Shown: positions 8,180-18,639 of the stretch, piece after piece
Layout of the letters: every line of letters begins with the position of its first letter
Numbering within the stretch: the first letter of the stretch is position 1
Program-made: the position numbers and the translations under genes
Notes under the pieces: model-generated
Databases searched by the model: none
Seen by the model: only the letters and a program-made list of their open reading frames with translations
Told to the model about the DNA's origin: nothing
Assembly (NCBI GenBank): GCA_939800445.1
Contig: CALNGU010000002.1
Coordinates: 1-64,000 of the forward strand
Length of the DNA: 64,000 bases
Direction of reading: 5' to 3'
From: an uncultured Bacteroidaceae bacterium
GTDB taxonomy: Bacteria > Bacteroidota > Bacteroidia > Bacteroidales > Bacteroidaceae

Positions 8180-8797
8180 TCAAATGTTTGTTTCAAAATT
8201 GACCCTGTTGATGATGCTTCTGCCGAGCGTAACCTCATCAGTATACTCCAATTCGTCGCCGACTGACAAGCCACGCGACAATGCAGTCACCTTGACACCG
8301 AGTGGGGAAAGCTTCCTGTATATAAAGAAATTGGTAGTGTCACCCTCCATCGTCGGGCTCAAAGCGAGAATCACCTCATTCACTCCCCCGGCAGAGACAC
8401 GGGCGACAAGGCTGTCAATGGCTATGTCACTCGGACCGATGCCATCCATCGGGGAAATCAAGCCGCCAAGCACATGATAAAGTCCATTGTACTGCATCGT
8501 AGCCTCTATGGACATCACGTCCTTGATGTTCTCGACCACGCATATCAATGCGCCGTCACGCCCCTTGTCGGAGCAGATGGAGCAGATGTCAGTGTCGGAA
8601 ATGTTGTTGCAAACCTTGCAATACTTCACATTCTTCTTCATGTCGGAAATTGCAGAGACGAATGATGCGACAAAAGCATCGTCCTGCTTCAACAGGAACA
8701 AAGCAAGACGCATCGCTGTCCTGCCACCTATGCCTGGCAACTTTGAAAGTTCCTCGACAGCCCTCTCAAGGCGAGCGGATGGAATTTGCCTATACAT
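8180..8797 (-). CDS. recR: Recombination mediator protein RecR
   Basis: RecR works with RecO (and RecF) to load RecA onto SSB-covered single-stranded DNA during gap repair. The protein is 205 residues, normal length. It has the helix-hairpin-helix [20 protein letters not shown] near residue 18, a four-cysteine zinc finger (CKVCNN...CSIC, about residues 55-72) and a Toprim domain beginning with [15 protein letters not shown]. The ATG at 8797 gives [14 protein letters not shown], the conserved N-terminus. It starts only 7 bp after thiH, so it may be read from the TPP-controlled thi transcript. Confidence 0.95.
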   Translation of the reverse strand: MYRQIPSARLERAVEELSKLPGIGGRTAMRLALFLLKQDDAFVASFVSAISDMKKNVKYCKVCNNISDTDICSICSDKGRDGALICVVENIKDVMSIEATMQYNGLYHVLGGLISPMDGIGPSDIAIDSLVARVSAGGVNEVILALSPTMEGDTTNFFIYRKLSPLGVKVTALSRGLSVGDELEYTDEVTLGRSIINRVNFETNI

Positions 8798-8804
8798 CAC
8801 GCAT

Positions 8805-9917
8805 TCAGTTAAGTGCCTGATCCCAGTCCTTCCAGACCGGCTCACGGCCAAGAGCTTTCAAATCCCTCTCGACCTGCACAGCCGTCCTCTCGTCGCTCAC
8901 ATGGAATTGTTCCAACGATTGCGGATAGGTGTAGTAGCCTCCTGGGTCGGTCTTGCTCTCGGCACTCATCGTGGTGACACCGAGGGTTGCCATCGCATTC
9001 CTGAACTCGGCAGACTCACGTGTGGAATAGGAGATGTCAACGTCATGGTCGAAAATCCTGAATGCAAATGTCAGTTGGGCCAGTTCGCGGTCAGTCATGA
9101 TGACATTGGGCTGGAAGCCACCGTTTTCAGCGACACGCATCCTCGGGAAGTTGACACTGTACTTTGTCTTCCAATAATTCTTTTGCAAATAGCGCAGGTG
9201 ATAGGCCATCATGGTCATGTCTGTCCTCCAGTCTTCGAGCCCGACGAGTACTCCCATACCTATCGAATGGACACCCGCCTGCCCCATACGGTCGAAAGCG
9301 TTTACCCTCCATTCAAAATTAGACTTCATCCCACGTGGATGATAAATGTTGTAATTGGCACGGTTGTAGGTTTCCTGGAAGCAAATCACACCGTTGAGAC
9401 CATGATTGGTCAACTCCTTATACTCCTCTGCCTTCAACGGCATCACCTCAATCTTAAGGTTGCTGAAATAAGGCTTTGCCAAATCCAAGGCACGGGCAAT
9501 GTAGGGAACTCCAGCCTTGGCAGGGTTCTCGCCAGTGACAAGGAGAAGGTTTTCAAACGGAGCAAGACGCTTGATGGCCTTGTATTCGTTAACCGTCTCC
9601 TCCTCTGTCAAGATTGTGCGTTTCATCGGGTTGCTGACATGGAAACCACAATAGACACACGAATTGGAACAAGAGTTGGTCAAGTAGAGAGGGACAAACA
9701 TAGAAATGGTCTTGCCAAACCTCTCCAAGGTGTAATGCCTGCTCAGTTGTGCCATCTCCTCCAGATACGGCTCCGCCGCAGGTGAAACGAGAGCCATGAA
9801 ATCATCGACCGTCAACGAGCGTTTGCGCAATGCGTGCTCGACATCTTTGGATGTTTTCGAGTAAATCGATGATGATGTAACATCCCAAGATATGTTGCTT
9901 AGATAATCTGAAAACAT
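8805..9917 (-). CDS. thiH: 2-iminoacetate synthase ThiH
   Basis: Radical SAM enzyme that cleaves tyrosine to dehydroglycine (2-iminoacetate) and p-cresol for thiazole formation in anaerobic thiamin synthesis. It is 370 residues. The cluster-binding CxxxCxxC is C83-SNS-C87-VY-C90, preceded by [10 protein letters not shown] and followed by GFHVSN. The C-terminal region includes [14 protein letters not shown]. Use of ThiH rather than the oxygen-dependent ThiO fits an anaerobe. It follows thiC by 13 bp and precedes recR by 7 bp. Confidence 0.96.
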   Translation of the reverse strand: MFSDYLSNISWDVTSSSIYSKTSKDVEHALRKRSLTVDDFMALVSPAAEPYLEEMAQLSRHYTLERFGKTISMFVPLYLTNSCSNSCVYCGFHVSNPMKRTILTEEETVNEYKAIKRLAPFENLLLVTGENPAKAGVPYIARALDLAKPYFSNLKIEVMPLKAEEYKELTNHGLNGVICFQETYNRANYNIYHPRGMKSNFEWRVNAFDRMGQAGVHSIGMGVLVGLEDWRTDMTMMAYHLRYLQKNYWKTKYSVNFPRMRVAENGGFQPNVIMTDRELAQLTFAFRIFDHDVDISYSTRESAEFRNAMATLGVTTMSAESKTDPGGYYTYPQSLEQFHVSDERTAVQVERDLKALGREPVWKDWDQALN

Positions 9918-9930
9918 TGTTTTGATGTTA

Positions 9931-12387
<2,457 letters not shown>

Positions 12388-12395
<8 letters not shown>

Positions 12396-13032
12396 ATACA
12401 TAAGTGTTATTACATTTCTCCACTACCTTTTTCATCTCGGCGACAGGGTCGGCAGCATTCAACACGGAACTTGACAATGCTATGCCATCCATGCCGATGC
12501 GAGCTAAATCGTTTATGTCATCAACGGCAATTCCACCTATCGCCACTATCGGAATATCTATCGACTGCTCACGCATTTCCTTTATTATTGCAGCATACCC
12601 TTCCAGCCCGAGCTGGGGGCTTAAATTCTTTTTAGTCGTAGTGAATCGGAATGGACCGCAACCGATGTAATCAGCTCCAGACTCGAATATCGCTACTACA
12701 TCTTCAATCGTATTAGCCGTGCCACCGATTATTACATCCTTTCCGAGCAATGTCCTTGCCTCTGCTATCGACATATCATTCTTGCCAAGATGAACCCCGT
12801 CCGCCCCTATGTCATTGACAAGATGGGCACGGTCGTCAAGTATGAAAGTGGCATTTGCCGATTTGCACAATTCGTTAGCAACGAGTGCAGTCTTACAGAA
12901 AACGATGTCATCAACGCCTTTCATCCGCAATTGAACCCAACGGCATCCTCCGTCGAGGGCAATCTTTACGGAATCAAGATAAGAATAGCGGTCATTGCTA
13001 TGTGTTATGAACTGCAAGCTCAACCTCCGCAT
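12388..13032 (-). CDS. thiE: Thiamine-phosphate synthase ThiE
   Basis: Joins hydroxymethylpyrimidine diphosphate and thiazole phosphate to give thiamin phosphate. The protein is 214 residues. Family motifs are [12 protein letters not shown] near residue 30, [29 protein letters not shown] and [13 protein letters not shown], then the phosphate-binding [10 protein letters not shown]. The ATG at 13032, overlapping the end of thiS by 13 bp, gives the usual short N-terminus; the upstream start at 13086 would add 18 residues inside thiS. Only one ThiE/TenI-like gene is present. Confidence 0.94.
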
Positions 13033-13220
13033 ACGGCCCTTATTATTATCAATTTTGCACCGTCCTCGAGCATAAAACCATTCCATTGGGAACGTGGGAT
13101 GACTTTGTGGTCAACAGCGATTGCTATTCCATCAGCATTTATCCCCACCTTTCCGATGAACTCGGCCAAAGTGAGAGGCGCGCCCAAAGTGTATTGCTTT
13201 GAATTCAAAGTAACATTCAT
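13020..13220 (-). CDS. thiS: Sulfur carrier protein ThiS
   Basis: A 66-residue ubiquitin-fold sulfur carrier that delivers sulfide to ThiG after adenylation of its C-terminus. The sequence begins MNVTLNSKQYTL and ends with the required Gly-Gly. The family signature AIAVDHKVIPRSQW is present near residue 33. It is the first gene of the thi operon, about 40 bp downstream of a TPP riboswitch. Its usual activating enzyme ThiF is not encoded anywhere in this window. Confidence 0.94.
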   Translation of the reverse strand: MNVTLNSKQYTLGAPLTLAEFIGKVGINADGIAIAVDHKVIPRSQWNGFMLEDGAKLIIIRAVCGG

Positions 13221-13262
13221 AACGATATAAGTGTTGGAAAGATAAAGAGGAGAGAAATTACA

Positions 13263-13342
13263 ATCCCTGCATCGGCATTATCCGTCAGCAGGTTATGAGG
13301 GTATGTTCTCAGCCTTGCCATAAATTGCCAAAGCACCCCTTT
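13263..13342 (-). promoter_or_regulatory. TPP (THI-element) riboswitch
   Basis: Read on the minus strand, the conserved TPP-aptamer blocks occur in order: AGGGGTGC, AAGGCTGAGAA, ATACCC, AACCTG, CGGATAATGCC, ATGCAGGGA. The P1 helix pairs AGGGGTG-type sequence at the 5' end with the CAGGGA end. It lies 42 bp upstream of the thiS ATG and is expected to lower thi operon expression when thiamin pyrophosphate is abundant. No strong terminator separates it from thiS, so control of translation initiation is the likelier mode. Confidence 0.95.
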
Positions 13343-13422
13343 GCCTTTCAATTTGATGCGAATTAAGCATTATTTCCTGAGAAGTCAAAGGCATAGTTCC
13401 AAAATAAACCGGCGATGGACAT

Positions 13423-13459
13423 AAAAAACGTGTGGGGGACACGGATGCCCCCCACACGC
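13423..13459 (-). terminator. Rho-independent terminator after the inositol-phosphate synthase gene
   Basis: On the minus strand a GC-rich stem (CGTGTGGGGG pairing with CCCCCCACACG) with a 9-nt loop is followed by six T. It lies 25 bp beyond the stop of the synthase gene and insulates the thi operon downstream. Confidence 0.93.
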
Positions 13460-13483
13460 TATGCATAATCTTTACGACTGTCC

Positions 13484-14782
13484 TCAGTCTATTTCTTGAT
13501 CAGCTTCATATCCGCCGAGTTCGCGCAATTTATTTTTCAACATGGCAAACTGCTCAGACAAGTCATGGATTGGCTTATGCTCGAAATCATGCATCGGGCT
13601 CTTCAAATAGAACGACAACCACGTCTGGATGCCAGACATACCTGCACGTTTCGCCAAATCAGAGAAAAGAACCAAATCCAACAACAATGGAGCAGCCAGG
13701 ATTGAATCCTTGCAAAGGAAATCAACCTTGATTTGCATCGGATAACCCATCCATCCGAAAATATCCAAGTTGTCCCAACCCTCCTTGTCATCATTGCGTG
13801 GAGGATAGTAGTTAATGCGCACCTTGTGATATATGTCCTTGTACAATTCAGGATATTCCTCGCCATCAAGGATGGTCTCGATGACTGACAGTTTGGAGAC
13901 CTCTTTCGTCTTGAAGTTATCTGGATCGTCAAGCACTTCACCGTCACGATTCCCAAGAATATTCGTTGAGAACCAGCCTCTCAGACCGAGCATTCTCGTC
14001 TTGAGCGCAGGAGCCAGCACGGTCTTCATCATCGTCTGTCCCGTCTTGAAGTCCTTGCCGGCGATAGGCACATTGTTTTTCTTCGAGAACTCCCACATAG
14101 CCGGTATGTCAACGCAAAGGTTTGGAGCACCCATGATGAACGGGCAACCTTCAGCTATTGCAGCATAAGCATAGCACATACTCGGGGAGATGACAGCCCT
14201 GTTGTCTTCCTTCATCGCTTTTTCCAGAGAAGCCAATGATTTGTGCTCGTCAGCCATCGGCACATATATCTCAGTGGAAGCAGCCCAAATCACGACAATC
14301 CTGTCACAACCGTTCTCAGCCTTGAAATTCCTGATGTCGGCTCTCACTTGCTCCATCAAATCCCAACGGTTCTTGCCTTCCTTGACATTAGTGCCGCTGA
14401 GTTTCTTGACATAGTTGTGGTCGAAAACGGCTTTCATCGGCTTGATTGCCATCAATTCATCCTTGACCGGCTCTATATCTTTAAATTTCAGCACTTCTGC
14501 ATGAAGAGCAGACTCATAGGCATTGTCTTCAAAAATGTCCCATGCGCCAAAGACGATGTCGTCCAATGAAGCCAAAGACACGACATCCTTTATCTTTTTA
14601 TATTCTTTATGCGAACCTTTTCCAACTCTTATCTTGGCCAATTGAGAGAGAGAACCTATCGGTTGCGCCAAACCTTTTCTGGCCATCAGTGTTCCTACCA
14701 TGAATGTAGAAGTGACAGCACCCAATCCTACGCAAAGGACACCAAGTTTCCCATTTGCAGGCTTTACGTCAATTCTTTCCAT
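13484..14782 (-). CDS. ino1: Inositol-3-phosphate synthase
   Basis: NAD-dependent conversion of glucose 6-phosphate to myo-inositol 3-phosphate in the cytosol. The protein is 432 residues. The N-terminal Rossmann motif is GVLCVGLGAVTSTFMVG (about residues 14-30), and the catalytic region includes KTGQTMMKTVLAPAL and GWFSTNILGNRDGEVL, with SILAAPLLLDLVLF near the C-terminus. In gut Bacteroidetes this enzyme supplies inositol for phosphoinositol lipids. The rest of an inositol-lipid gene set is not seen, but the neighbouring glsA-glsB pair is also for membrane lipids. A candidate -7 box TACCTTTG is at 14828-14835. Confidence 0.93.
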   Translation of the reverse strand: MERIDVKPANGKLGVLCVGLGAVTSTFMVGTLMARKGLAQPIGSLSQLAKIRVGKGSHKEYKKIKDVVSLASLDDIVFGAWDIFEDNAYESALHAEVLKFKDIEPVKDELMAIKPMKAVFDHNYVKKLSGTNVKEGKNRWDLMEQVRADIRNFKAENGCDRIVVIWAASTEIYVPMADEHKSLASLEKAMKEDNRAVISPSMCYAYAAIAEGCPFIMGAPNLCVDIPAMWEFSKKNNVPIAGKDFKTGQTMMKTVLAPALKTRMLGLRGWFSTNILGNRDGEVLDDPDNFKTKEVSKLSVIETILDGEEYPELYKDIYHKVRINYYPPRNDDKEGWDNLDIFGWMGYPMQIKVDFLCKDSILAAPLLLDLVLFSDLAKRAGMSGIQTWLSFYLKSPMHDFEHKPIHDLSEQFAMLKNKLRELGGYEADQEID

Positions 14783-14966
14783 AATTTTTCCCTTAGAAAT
14801 TACAATGGTTTAGATTTAATTTGCCGCCAAAGGTACATCTTAATCTGTTACAATTGACAACACAACACCCATTTTATTTCAATAAGGTTACAAATGCAAC
14901 ATAAAACCTTACTTATAGGACATCAATCGAGCCGCAATTGGCAAGACTGCTTGTATAATAGCAATA

Positions 14967-15944
14967 TCAGCTGATTACCTTATTAGCTCCTGAAGTGAAT
15001 CTGACCGTATCTGGATTGGCTTTGACAAATGACTCTATATGGCGGATGCGCTTTTCTTCCAAGATTTCATTGATAGCTATGAGGATGCCTGTTTCCTCAA
15101 CGTCACCGAAGCCGTAATTGATTGCAGTCCCGAACATCCTCATCGTAGGCGACAACCCCATATAAGCGTTGACGAGCGGTGGAATGCTATATCCGAGCTT
15201 GCTGATTTCAGCTTTCAATATTTTATAATCATCCTTGAACGTATCCCCGGAGAAAAGCTGTTCAAGCAGTTTCTCATCGGTTTCGATTTCCAACGGGCGG
15301 ATGGGAGTGATCAGGTTGTCCTTGTCTGCAAAATGCTTCTTGAGGAAATAAAGTATCATGTCACGCCCACCGCGATGGTAGTTGGGATACATAGTGACTT
15401 TGCCGAAGAAATATTTAGCCTGAGGCATTATGACCGTCAACGCCCCAAGACCATCCCAGAGATTGTCAAGGGCAAAGACGCTCTTGCTCCCCATGCGGGT
15501 TGACTGGTATTCCAATGACACAAACGAGCGTCCAAGCTCAATCGTCTGCGGCAAGTAATTGTCTATGAAATTCTGCGAGAACTTAAACAGATGGGATGTC
15601 GCTATGACCGGTTGCCCCTCGGCATCGAATGCGACATCTGTGCCGAGGATGTAACGGTAGCCCCCTATTATCTTTTCCCGCTCAGGATCCCAAACGATCA
15701 GCTGCTTGCACGGATTGGACATGGTGTCAAACTCATCGATGTCGAGGCTCTTGCCAGTTCCACCTCCAGCCGTACGGAAAGCTTCCTCACGCAGACGACC
15801 TATCTCCCTCATCACGTTAGGCGAGTCCTGGGAGGTGACGACATATATATCATTGTTACTTTTGTTCGTTACCCTGAGTTTCTTGTCATCCGTCAATTCC
15901 GACTTCAGCAAAGCCACGTCAACGGGACTGATGATTTCTTCCAT
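14967..15944 (-). CDS. glsB: GNAT-type N-acyltransferase, GlsB-like (glycine lipid synthesis)
   Basis: A 325-residue cytosolic acyltransferase. The region at about residues 60-220 resembles the OlsB/hemolysin-type GNAT family: REEAFRTAGGGTG, then the PCKQLIVWD strand, ELGRSFVSLEYQ and a TMYPNYHRGGRDMILYFL stretch. In Bacteroides thetaiotaomicron, GlsB transfers a 3-hydroxyacyl chain to glycine as the first step of glycine-lipid synthesis. That assignment here rests on similarity plus the glsA gene only 6 bp upstream on the same strand. An ornithine-lipid role is the main alternative. Confidence 0.82.
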   Translation of the reverse strand: MEEIISPVDVALLKSELTDDKKLRVTNKSNNDIYVVTSQDSPNVMREIGRLREEAFRTAGGGTGKSLDIDEFDTMSNPCKQLIVWDPEREKIIGGYRYILGTDVAFDAEGQPVIATSHLFKFSQNFIDNYLPQTIELGRSFVSLEYQSTRMGSKSVFALDNLWDGLGALTVIMPQAKYFFGKVTMYPNYHRGGRDMILYFLKKHFADKDNLITPIRPLEIETDEKLLEQLFSGDTFKDDYKILKAEISKLGYSIPPLVNAYMGLSPTMRMFGTAINYGFGDVEETGILIAINEILEEKRIRHIESFVKANPDTVRFTSGANKVIS

Positions 15945-15950
15945 ATATAA

Positions 15951-16781
15951 TTATTTAAGTCCATAGACGATTTCCCTCACATAGTCACACCACTCATGGA
16001 CGGTGCGCGACGAGTCGAATGTTGTGCACGGGATTGGTTTCCCTATCGTCATTTCAAATCTCTTTCCTTTGTTCTTGAACAGTTCGTCGGCAAGATAGAG
16101 CATCGCGACGTTGAACTTTATGCCCAACATCTTCCTCACCCTGTCGATGTTGTAAAAGAAGTTGGAATTGCGCCCGTTGAAGTGTATCGGGACGATGCCC
16201 CTCCCCGTCTGTATGCTCTTGACGAGGAACGTCTTCTTCCATTCCGGGTCGGTTATCTTGCCATTGATGCGACGCGAACACAGCCCGGCGGGGAACATGA
16301 TGAGCTGCTGGTCGGAGGCAAAGCCCGCCTCCACCATCTTGGGGAAATTGCGTGATTGCGCTCCAGTCTTGTTGACGGGGATGCACAACGGGGCGAGTCC
16401 CGGGAGATTCATCAAGAGGTCGTTGACGAGATATTTGATTTGCCCGTCATATTTGTGGCCGAGCACCGACCCTATCGCCACGCCGTCAAGCCCGCCGAGC
16501 GGGTGGTTTGAGACGAAAGTGTAGAGACCGTCATCCGGCAAGTTCTCACGCCCCTTGACCACAAGGTCCATCTCGAGGAAACTGAGCACGTAATCAAGGA
16601 AATCCACCCCGACCTTCCCTTTGGCGTAATCGTTCAGGAAGTAATTGACCTCATCCTGGTGCACTATCCTCTTGAGGTAGGAAATCACGAAACGGGGGAT
16701 GTACTTGTACTTGCCCGGAGCCTTGCTCTTCAAGATGTTCTCAACATCGATGGATACGTTGTCATTTTGCATCATTGGCAA
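15951..16781 (-). CDS. glsA: PlsC-type O-acyltransferase, GlsA-like (glycine lipid synthesis)
   Basis: A 276-residue membrane-associated acyltransferase of the lysophospholipid family. The active-site motif is NHPLGGLDG (H93 and D99), a variant with five residues between His and Asp; FPAGLCSRR is the substrate-binding block 3-like motif near residue 164, and VPIHFNGRNSNFF follows. In Bacteroides, GlsA adds the second acyl chain to N-(3-hydroxyacyl)glycine. It is the first gene of a glsA-glsB operon with a good promoter at 16796-16825. Several ATG codons cluster at the start (MPMM), so the exact first residue is uncertain. Confidence 0.85.
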   Translation of the reverse strand: MPMMQNDNVSIDVENILKSKAPGKYKYIPRFVISYLKRIVHQDEVNYFLNDYAKGKVGVDFLDYVLSFLEMDLVVKGRENLPDDGLYTFVSNHPLGGLDGVAIGSVLGHKYDGQIKYLVNDLLMNLPGLAPLCIPVNKTGAQSRNFPKMVEAGFASDQQLIMFPAGLCSRRINGKITDPEWKKTFLVKSIQTGRGIVPIHFNGRNSNFFYNIDRVRKMLGIKFNVAMLYLADELFKNKGKRFEMTIGKPIPCTTFDSSRTVHEWCDYVREIVYGLK

Positions 16782-16795
16782 TGCTTAACTGCGTG

Positions 16796-16825
16796 CAAAT
16801 GTAATCCATCTTTCCATATTGCAAA
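16796..16825 (-). promoter_or_regulatory. Bacteroidetes promoter for glsA
   Basis: Minus strand: -33 TTTG (16822-16825), 18-bp spacer, -7 TACATTTG (16796-16803), a full match to TAnnTTTG. The -7 box is 14 bp upstream of the first glsA ATG, so the leader would be very short. Confidence 0.75.
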
Positions 16826-16905
16826 AGGAATATACAGCAAAATGCCACGAATGCCTTGTCATTAGGCAAAAGAATGGTTTATTTTGCGCCACACATTTCA
16901 TACCA

Positions 16906-18396
16906 ATGACAATTCCCGCAACATTAATAAGATTCTTGGCTCTCTGCCTTGCCCTGCTGCCCGCTGTGGCGGCACCGGCACTGGGGCAGGCCAAGCACCA
17001 GGTGCGTGCCGTGTGGCTCACGACCGCCTATGGCCTCGACTGGCCGGTGCAAGGGGCAGCCGACCAGAGGGAGAGCCTCAGGGCTATGCTTGACGTGCTG
17101 GCCGGCACGGGCATCAACACTGTCATGTTCCAGTGCCGCATCAGGGGTGACGTCGCCTACGACTCAGCCATAGAGCCGCGCAACCGCCTGTTCAAGGCGA
17201 TGGACTTCGACCCGCTGGCCTTTGCCATCGACGAATGCCACAAGCGGGGCATGGAGTGCCACGCATGGATGGTCTGCATCCCCCTCGGCAGGCAAGGCAA
17301 AGTGCCACGGCAGACGCTGGCGGCCATCGACAGGGCCGGGCGCGGACTGGTCATGAGCCACAAGCGGCAACTCTACCTCGACCCGGCGCGGCGCGGCACG
17401 GGCGAGTACCTGGCAAGCATCGCCACCGAACTGACCTCCCGCTACGACATCGACGGGCTGCACCTCGACTACATACGCTACCCCGACGACTACCGCGCAT
17501 TCCCCAAGGCCAAGGGGATGACCGCCGCACAGAAGGCTGCCGTGCGGCGCGACAACATCACCGGAGTGCTCAGGACAATCCACGCGGCAGTCAAATCGAT
17601 CAAGCCGTGGGTGAGCCTCAGCTGCGCCACGATAGGCAAGCTCCGCTCCACCGCCCGCCTCGACAGCCATGGATGGGATGCCCGCGACTGCCTCGGACAG
17701 GACGTGCAGGCGTGGCTGGACGAGGGACTGGTCGATGAGGTCTACCCCATGATGTACTTTAAAGACGACAACTTCTATCCATTCGCAGCCGACTGGAGCG
17801 AGGCGGCCGGCGACGCGTCGCGGGTCATCCCCGTGCTGGGGCTCTACCGCATCGAGTACGCCGACCAGGGCTGGGAGGCCGATGAGATAGTCAGGCAGGC
17901 ACACTTCTGCCGAGCACTGGGGTTGGGCGGCATAGGCCTCTACCGCGCCGAGACCATCGTGCGCAACACACGCAACATCCGCGGCCTGCTCACCAGCGAA
18001 ATCTTCACCACCACTGCGTTGCCACGCGGCGGACGGGGACGGATGGAGGGCTGCACCGTCGCCATCACCCGTGCCGAAACCAACGGGCGGCGCACCCAGC
18101 TGCAATGGGAGTACCAAGGGGCGGCTGGTGACGGAGTGACGTTCACCATCTACGCCAGCGACACCTGGCCGGTTGACACCGCCGACCCCGCCAACATCAT
18201 CGAGGCTGGCGTGCGGGCGACGGGCTACACCTACGACTACACCTACGACAGCGGGCGGCGCGCCCATTTCGCAGTGACCGCCACCGACCACCTCGGCAAC
18301 GAGAGTGCGCCAGCCATGACCCCTCAGCCGCCTGCCACGCGCATGGGCGTGCTATTGCCGTCGCAGGCTCTCGATGCCACGCCCGTGACTCGGTGA
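16906..18396 (+). CDS. Secreted glycoside hydrolase-like protein (GHL10 / DUF187)
   Basis: A 496-residue exported protein. A signal peptide (about residues 1-27, ending ALGQA) precedes a TIM-barrel GHL10 domain (about 30-345) with the family start VRAVWLTTAYGLDWP, NTVMFQCRIRGD, GLHLDYIRYP (probable catalytic region) and VYPMMYFKDDNFY. A fibronectin-III-like C-terminal domain (about 385-475) follows. The family (YngK-like) acts on polysaccharide or peptidoglycan-type glycans, but substrate is unknown. The start is set by the signal peptide; a longer frame upstream adds 29 residues of non-signal sequence. It is convergent with the TonB-receptor-like gene. Confidence 0.88.
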   Translation: MTIPATLIRFLALCLALLPAVAAPALGQAKHQVRAVWLTTAYGLDWPVQGAADQRESLRAMLDVLAGTGINTVMFQCRIRGDVAYDSAIEPRNRLFKAMDFDPLAFAIDECHKRGMECHAWMVCIPLGRQGKVPRQTLAAIDRAGRGLVMSHKRQLYLDPARRGTGEYLASIATELTSRYDIDGLHLDYIRYPDDYRAFPKAKGMTAAQKAAVRRDNITGVLRTIHAAVKSIKPWVSLSCATIGKLRSTARLDSHGWDARDCLGQDVQAWLDEGLVDEVYPMMYFKDDNFYPFAADWSEAAGDASRVIPVLGLYRIEYADQGWEADEIVRQAHFCRALGLGGIGLYRAETIVRNTRNIRGLLTSEIFTTTALPRGGRGRMEGCTVAITRAETNGRRTQLQWEYQGAAGDGVTFTIYASDTWPVDTADPANIIEAGVRATGYTYDYTYDSGRRAHFAVTATDHLGNESAPAMTPQPPATRMGVLLPSQALDATPVTR

Positions 18397-18413
18397 ATCA
18401 AAATCGTGAAATG

Positions 18414-18457
18414 CCTTGTTAGTCGCACTAACAAGCGTTGTTAATCGCACTAACAAG
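18414..18457. repeat. TTGTTA...TAACAA array, two 22-bp units
   Basis: Units at 18414 (CCTTGTTAGTCGCACTAACAA) and 18436, 22 bp apart, starting 17 bp after the stop of the glycosidase gene. The first unit is a near-perfect dyad (CTTGTTAGT / ACTAACAAG around CGC). It could form a short hairpin but has no T-run. Confidence 0.9.
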
Positions 18458-18540
18458 GCACTTCAAAATCCTGAAGCACCGATCCTGCGCACCCACTCCC
18501 GCACCCCATCCACAATATCCCCTGACGTGCCTGCGGAAAT

Positions 18541-18615
18541 GGGTTACCCATTTTGCCCAAAAGGGTTACTCTCTTGACGGAAATGGGTTACCCACTTTGA
18601 CAAAGAGAGTAACCC
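18541..18615. repeat. GGGTTACCC array, four cores at exact 22-bp period
   Basis: Cores GGGTTACCC, GGGTTACTC, GGGTTACCC and GAGTAACCC are centred at 18545, 18567, 18589 and 18611, exactly 22 bp apart. The first and third sit in a longer dyad (AAATGGGTTACCCATTT). The second and fourth are inverted copies and can form a 13-bp stem. The array ends 24 bp from the 3' end of the TonB-receptor-like gene, in the convergent region with the glycosidase gene. Confidence 0.92.
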
Positions 18616-18639
18616 ATTCCCATAACCGCCTCGGATGGC

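Noticed and set aside
18414-18615. CRISPR array from the regularly spaced short repeats
   Set aside because: Units are contiguous 21-22-bp repeats with dyad symmetry and no unique 30-40-bp spacers, and no cas gene is present.
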